The notes below the pieces were generated by a model. It was not told where the DNA came from. It was given only the letters and a program-made list of their open reading frames with translations, and did not search any database. DNA of 64,000 nt from positions 682,001-746,000 of the forward strand of contig NC_007429.1 of assembly GCF_000012125.1 (NCBI RefSeq), in the 5' to 3' direction. Shown here in pieces: positions 62,044-64,000 of this stretch; positions within the stretch are counted from its first letter, which is position 1; each line of letters starts with the position of its first letter. The stretch is from Chlamydia trachomatis A/HAR-13. GTDB lineage: Bacteria; Chlamydiota; Chlamydiia; Chlamydiales; Chlamydiaceae. Both the position numbers and the translations under genes were made by a program.

Positions 62044-63423
62044 ATGGATTTTAAGCTGCCTATTTACTGCATAGGGGTAACCCAAAGTGCAGAAAACGTT
62101 ACCAGGATAGCAATTTTACAGAAAACCTGTAAAGGGTGGTCTCTGTGTCGTTGCGAAAAGCTTACCGAAACAGGCGCGTTGTCTTGGCCAAAACGATTTC
62201 TTTCTTCAAAGGTAGTTTTATCCTTACAAGGACGGGAGACTTTAGTAAAAAGTGTGAGCTCTTCTTTAAAGAGCAAAAAGAATTTTTTAAAAATGGTGTA
62301 TGCGGAGCAAGAAGCAACCGCAGCATTTCCATTGAAAGATTTAGTGATTGCGCATGATTTGGGAGAGTGGAACTCGGCTCAGGAGCGCGTAGTAACACTA
62401 TGGATGTTACAAAGACAATCTGTTGCGTTAGCAACAGCTCTCTTAGAGGAGAAGGGGGGATTTGCTACGCACATTTCTTGTCGAGCCAAAGATCTGTTTT
62501 CTGCATTGCAACAGTCTCTTCTTCGCAATCTAGCGACTTATTTTTTCGTATACGAAGGTCTTGATGAGACAGTCTGTTTATTTGTGCAAGAAGGCTCCGT
62601 ATTATTGTCTCGTTCCTTTAAAAATGACTCTGAAAGCTTATTAGACGATTTATTAGCTTCTTTTGCATACGTTCAAGAAGTATACACTGCCTCTTTATCA
62701 GAGATCCACGGCGCTTATCTATCTAGTTCGTTACGTACTTTGCTGAGCCGTCGGGCTGGCGTTCCTGTGATCATCAGTCTTTTATTTTCCGAGCTCTCTC
62801 CAGACCAAGAAGTGTATCGTGATGCGGTGGCTGCCGCTTTCCAGGGAGTGCGTAGCTGCCATACTTGTTTCTCTTACAGTTGGGGAGATTTCTCTCGGAA
62901 GGCATGTAGCTATTGGATTAAAAAAAGGTTGTGGAGCCTTTCTAAACTCGCTTTTGCCAGCATGCTGGCTATATTCATAGGCGGGGGAGTAGAGTCATTA
63001 CTTTTAGTCCATAAAGCACAACAGATATTTAGAGAGATCGCTCCTGAAAAGGAAATAACCCGTGTCTTGCGGTCGGCACAGCAGGTAGTGAAAGAAGTCT
63101 GTGATTCGGACCACAGTCAGGAATATGAATACCTCCCTACGGTACCCACGAATCAAGAAGTGATGGAAGTGCTTGGACGAATGACTGCGAATCTCCCTTC
63201 CGTTTCATTCTCCCATTATTTGTATAAATTAGAAGATATTCCTTCCGAGGAGCGTCCTTTAGGGGGATATCGGGCTTATATTTCCTTACAAGGTGCAGCT
63301 AACGATGAAGACTTTGCATCTTTTATAGATCAGTTATCAGCTTGGATCGGTGCGCGTGTTCTTTCTAAAAAGCTGGCAGATCGCCAATTTGATGTACGAA
63401 TCGCTCTGCAAGGGAGGGGATAA
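62044..63423 (+). CDS. PilM/PilN- or GspL-like inner-membrane protein (CT646)
   Basis: 459 aa. The cytosolic N-terminal part of about 300 residues has an actin-like/GspL-like pattern (PIYCIGVTQSAENVTRIAIL at the start, SSSLRTLLSRRAGVPVIISL near 250), without strict ATPase motifs. One membrane helix (about 303-322, LAFASMLAIFIGGGVESLLLV) is followed by a coiled coil (IFREIAPEKEITRVLRSAQQ) and a PilN/GspL-like ferredoxin domain (MEVLGRMTANLPSVSFSHYL). The layout is that of GspL or a PilM-PilN fusion, an inner-membrane platform part of type II secretion or type IV pili. The start of CT647 shares its last base. Confidence 0.55.
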   Translation: MDFKLPIYCIGVTQSAENVTRIAILQKTCKGWSLCRCEKLTETGALSWPKRFLSSKVVLSLQGRETLVKSVSSSLKSKKNFLKMVYAEQEATAAFPLKDLVIAHDLGEWNSAQERVVTLWMLQRQSVALATALLEEKGGFATHISCRAKDLFSALQQSLLRNLATYFFVYEGLDETVCLFVQEGSVLLSRSFKNDSESLLDDLLASFAYVQEVYTASLSEIHGAYLSSSLRTLLSRRAGVPVIISLLFSELSPDQEVYRDAVAAAFQGVRSCHTCFSYSWGDFSRKACSYWIKKRLWSLSKLAFASMLAIFIGGGVESLLLVHKAQQIFREIAPEKEITRVLRSAQQVVKEVCDSDHSQEYEYLPTVPTNQEVMEVLGRMTANLPSVSFSHYLYKLEDIPSEERPLGGYRAYISLQGAANDEDFASFIDQLSAWIGARVLSKKLADRQFDVRIALQGRG

Positions 63424-64000
63424 TGCGACGCTTAGGAGTATGGGTGCTGTTACTATTAGCGAGTGGGGCTGCTTCTCTTCCTGCAATAGGAGCATGGTGT
63501 TGGCGTCAGCGTACAGCAGAGGCTTGGGAAAATTTACTCATCGATATGAGAGATTTTCAGTCTAAACGAGAGCGATCTTCTCAGGTAGCAATCAAGAATG
63601 CGCGGCTGAAAGCAGCGCATAAACAAGCGAGTTTCCCCAATTGGATTGCCCAAGGAGAGAATCTCGTTTTCTTGAATAAGGAGCGAGATGCTCTAGCTAA
63701 ACTTCCTGCAACAGCCTGGGTGGTGAGAAGTCGTGCAGTCAAGGATCGGAAGGCTTTCTTAGAAGATAACCGCTTGTCATGGCAGGAGCAGACTTTAGGA
63801 GAGAAAAGCACGCTGTTTTCTTTCCAAAAAGAGCTCCAAATAGATGACGAGGACATTCCTGTATTATTAGGATTGTTTGATCCTAAGTATACCCAAATAC
63901 CCATTGTTTTTCTTTCTTACTGGGAAATGACGAAGCAGGTGTCATCATTAGGAAATGAGGTGTGGGTCGTTCACGCGGAGGCTTGGGGACGATGTGTGTA
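63423..64000 (+). CDS. PilO/GspM-like protein (CT647), 3' end outside the window
   Basis: ATG 63423 shares a base with the CT646 stop (TAATG); 192 codons are open to the window end. An N-terminal membrane helix (about 5-25: GVWVLLLLASGAASLPAIG) is followed by a heptad-like region (ENLLIDMRDFQSKRERSSQV) and a charged periplasmic-type domain. Together with CT646 it matches the order and topology of PilN-PilO or GspL-GspM pairs. Function not established; assignment by layout only. Confidence 0.5.
   Translation, partial: MRRLGVWVLLLLASGAASLPAIGAWCWRQRTAEAWENLLIDMRDFQSKRERSSQVAIKNARLKAAHKQASFPNWIAQGENLVFLNKERDALAKLPATAWVVRSRAVKDRKAFLEDNRLSWQEQTLGEKSTLFSFQKELQIDDEDIPVLLGLFDPKYTQIPIVFLSYWEMTKQVSSLGNEVWVVHAEAWGRCV

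Noticed and set aside
1..64000. Insertion sequences, prophage, CRISPR arrays or recent horizontal islands
   Set aside because: No transposase, integrase, regularly spaced repeats or abrupt compositional island noticed; the order is the conserved chlamydial backbone.

Overview
The window is chromosomal DNA of a Chlamydia, almost certainly Chlamydia trachomatis. Protein content, gene order and sequence match the CT599-CT647 stretch of that species as I remember it: CADD, the DUF582 family CT619-CT621, CT622/TaiP, ChxR, sigma-66, TopA fused to SWIB, and GreA with a giant N-terminal extension. The CT numbers are from recall and were not looked up. About 50 protein genes and three tRNAs are packed tightly, with many 4-bp ATGA overlaps and strong hairpin terminators between units. 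No insertion sequence, phage or CRISPR array is visible.

Layout. 1-1.9 kb: end of the Tol-Pal unit (tolB, pal, and a coiled-coil/LysM protein in the usual cpoB position). 1.9-7.7 kb: CT602, peroxiredoxin, tRNA-Arg, an apparent unlisted 58-aa gene, a degenerate GroEL, a DUF1343 (NamZ-like) exported protein, rdgB, ung. 7.8-11 kb: a UvrD/Rep helicase and sigma-54. 11.1-16.5 kb, minus strand: one compact unit of sigma-66 (rpoD), folX, folKP, folA, folC2 and CADD, a near-complete chlamydial folate pathway. 16.6-18.7 kb: a membrane/PAS-like protein, then a highly structured non-coding leader and rpsT. 18.8-31.2 kb: secretion and envelope island with an Inc protein, three DUF582 proteins, TaiP and an outer-membrane barrel candidate. 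31.4-40.7 kb: murJ, nfo, rpsD, trhO, polyprenyl synthase, a LbH acyltransferase-like protein, ChxR, tRNA-Pro, ThyX.

At 40.7-41.0 kb a gene-free AT-rich stretch with repeated DnaA-box-like 9-mers lies directly upstream of hemB. The base skew of the plus strand flips there from C-rich to G-rich, so this is the likely chromosomal origin of replication. Right of it come hemB, nqrA, the T3S chaperone CT635, greA, tRNA-Ala, tyrB, mreC, recB, recC, an LplT-like transporter, a membrane HExxH protein, about 0.9 kb with little coding sequence (holding a promoter, a possible 55-aa gene and hairpins), topA-SWIB, dus, yggT, and two genes (the second cut by the window end) that look like PilM/N- and PilO-like parts of a type II secretion-like inner-membrane platform.

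The least described signals are the 58-aa gene at 3025-3201, the structured RNA before rpsT, the 57.2-58.0 kb region, the HExxH protein and the CT646/CT647 pair.
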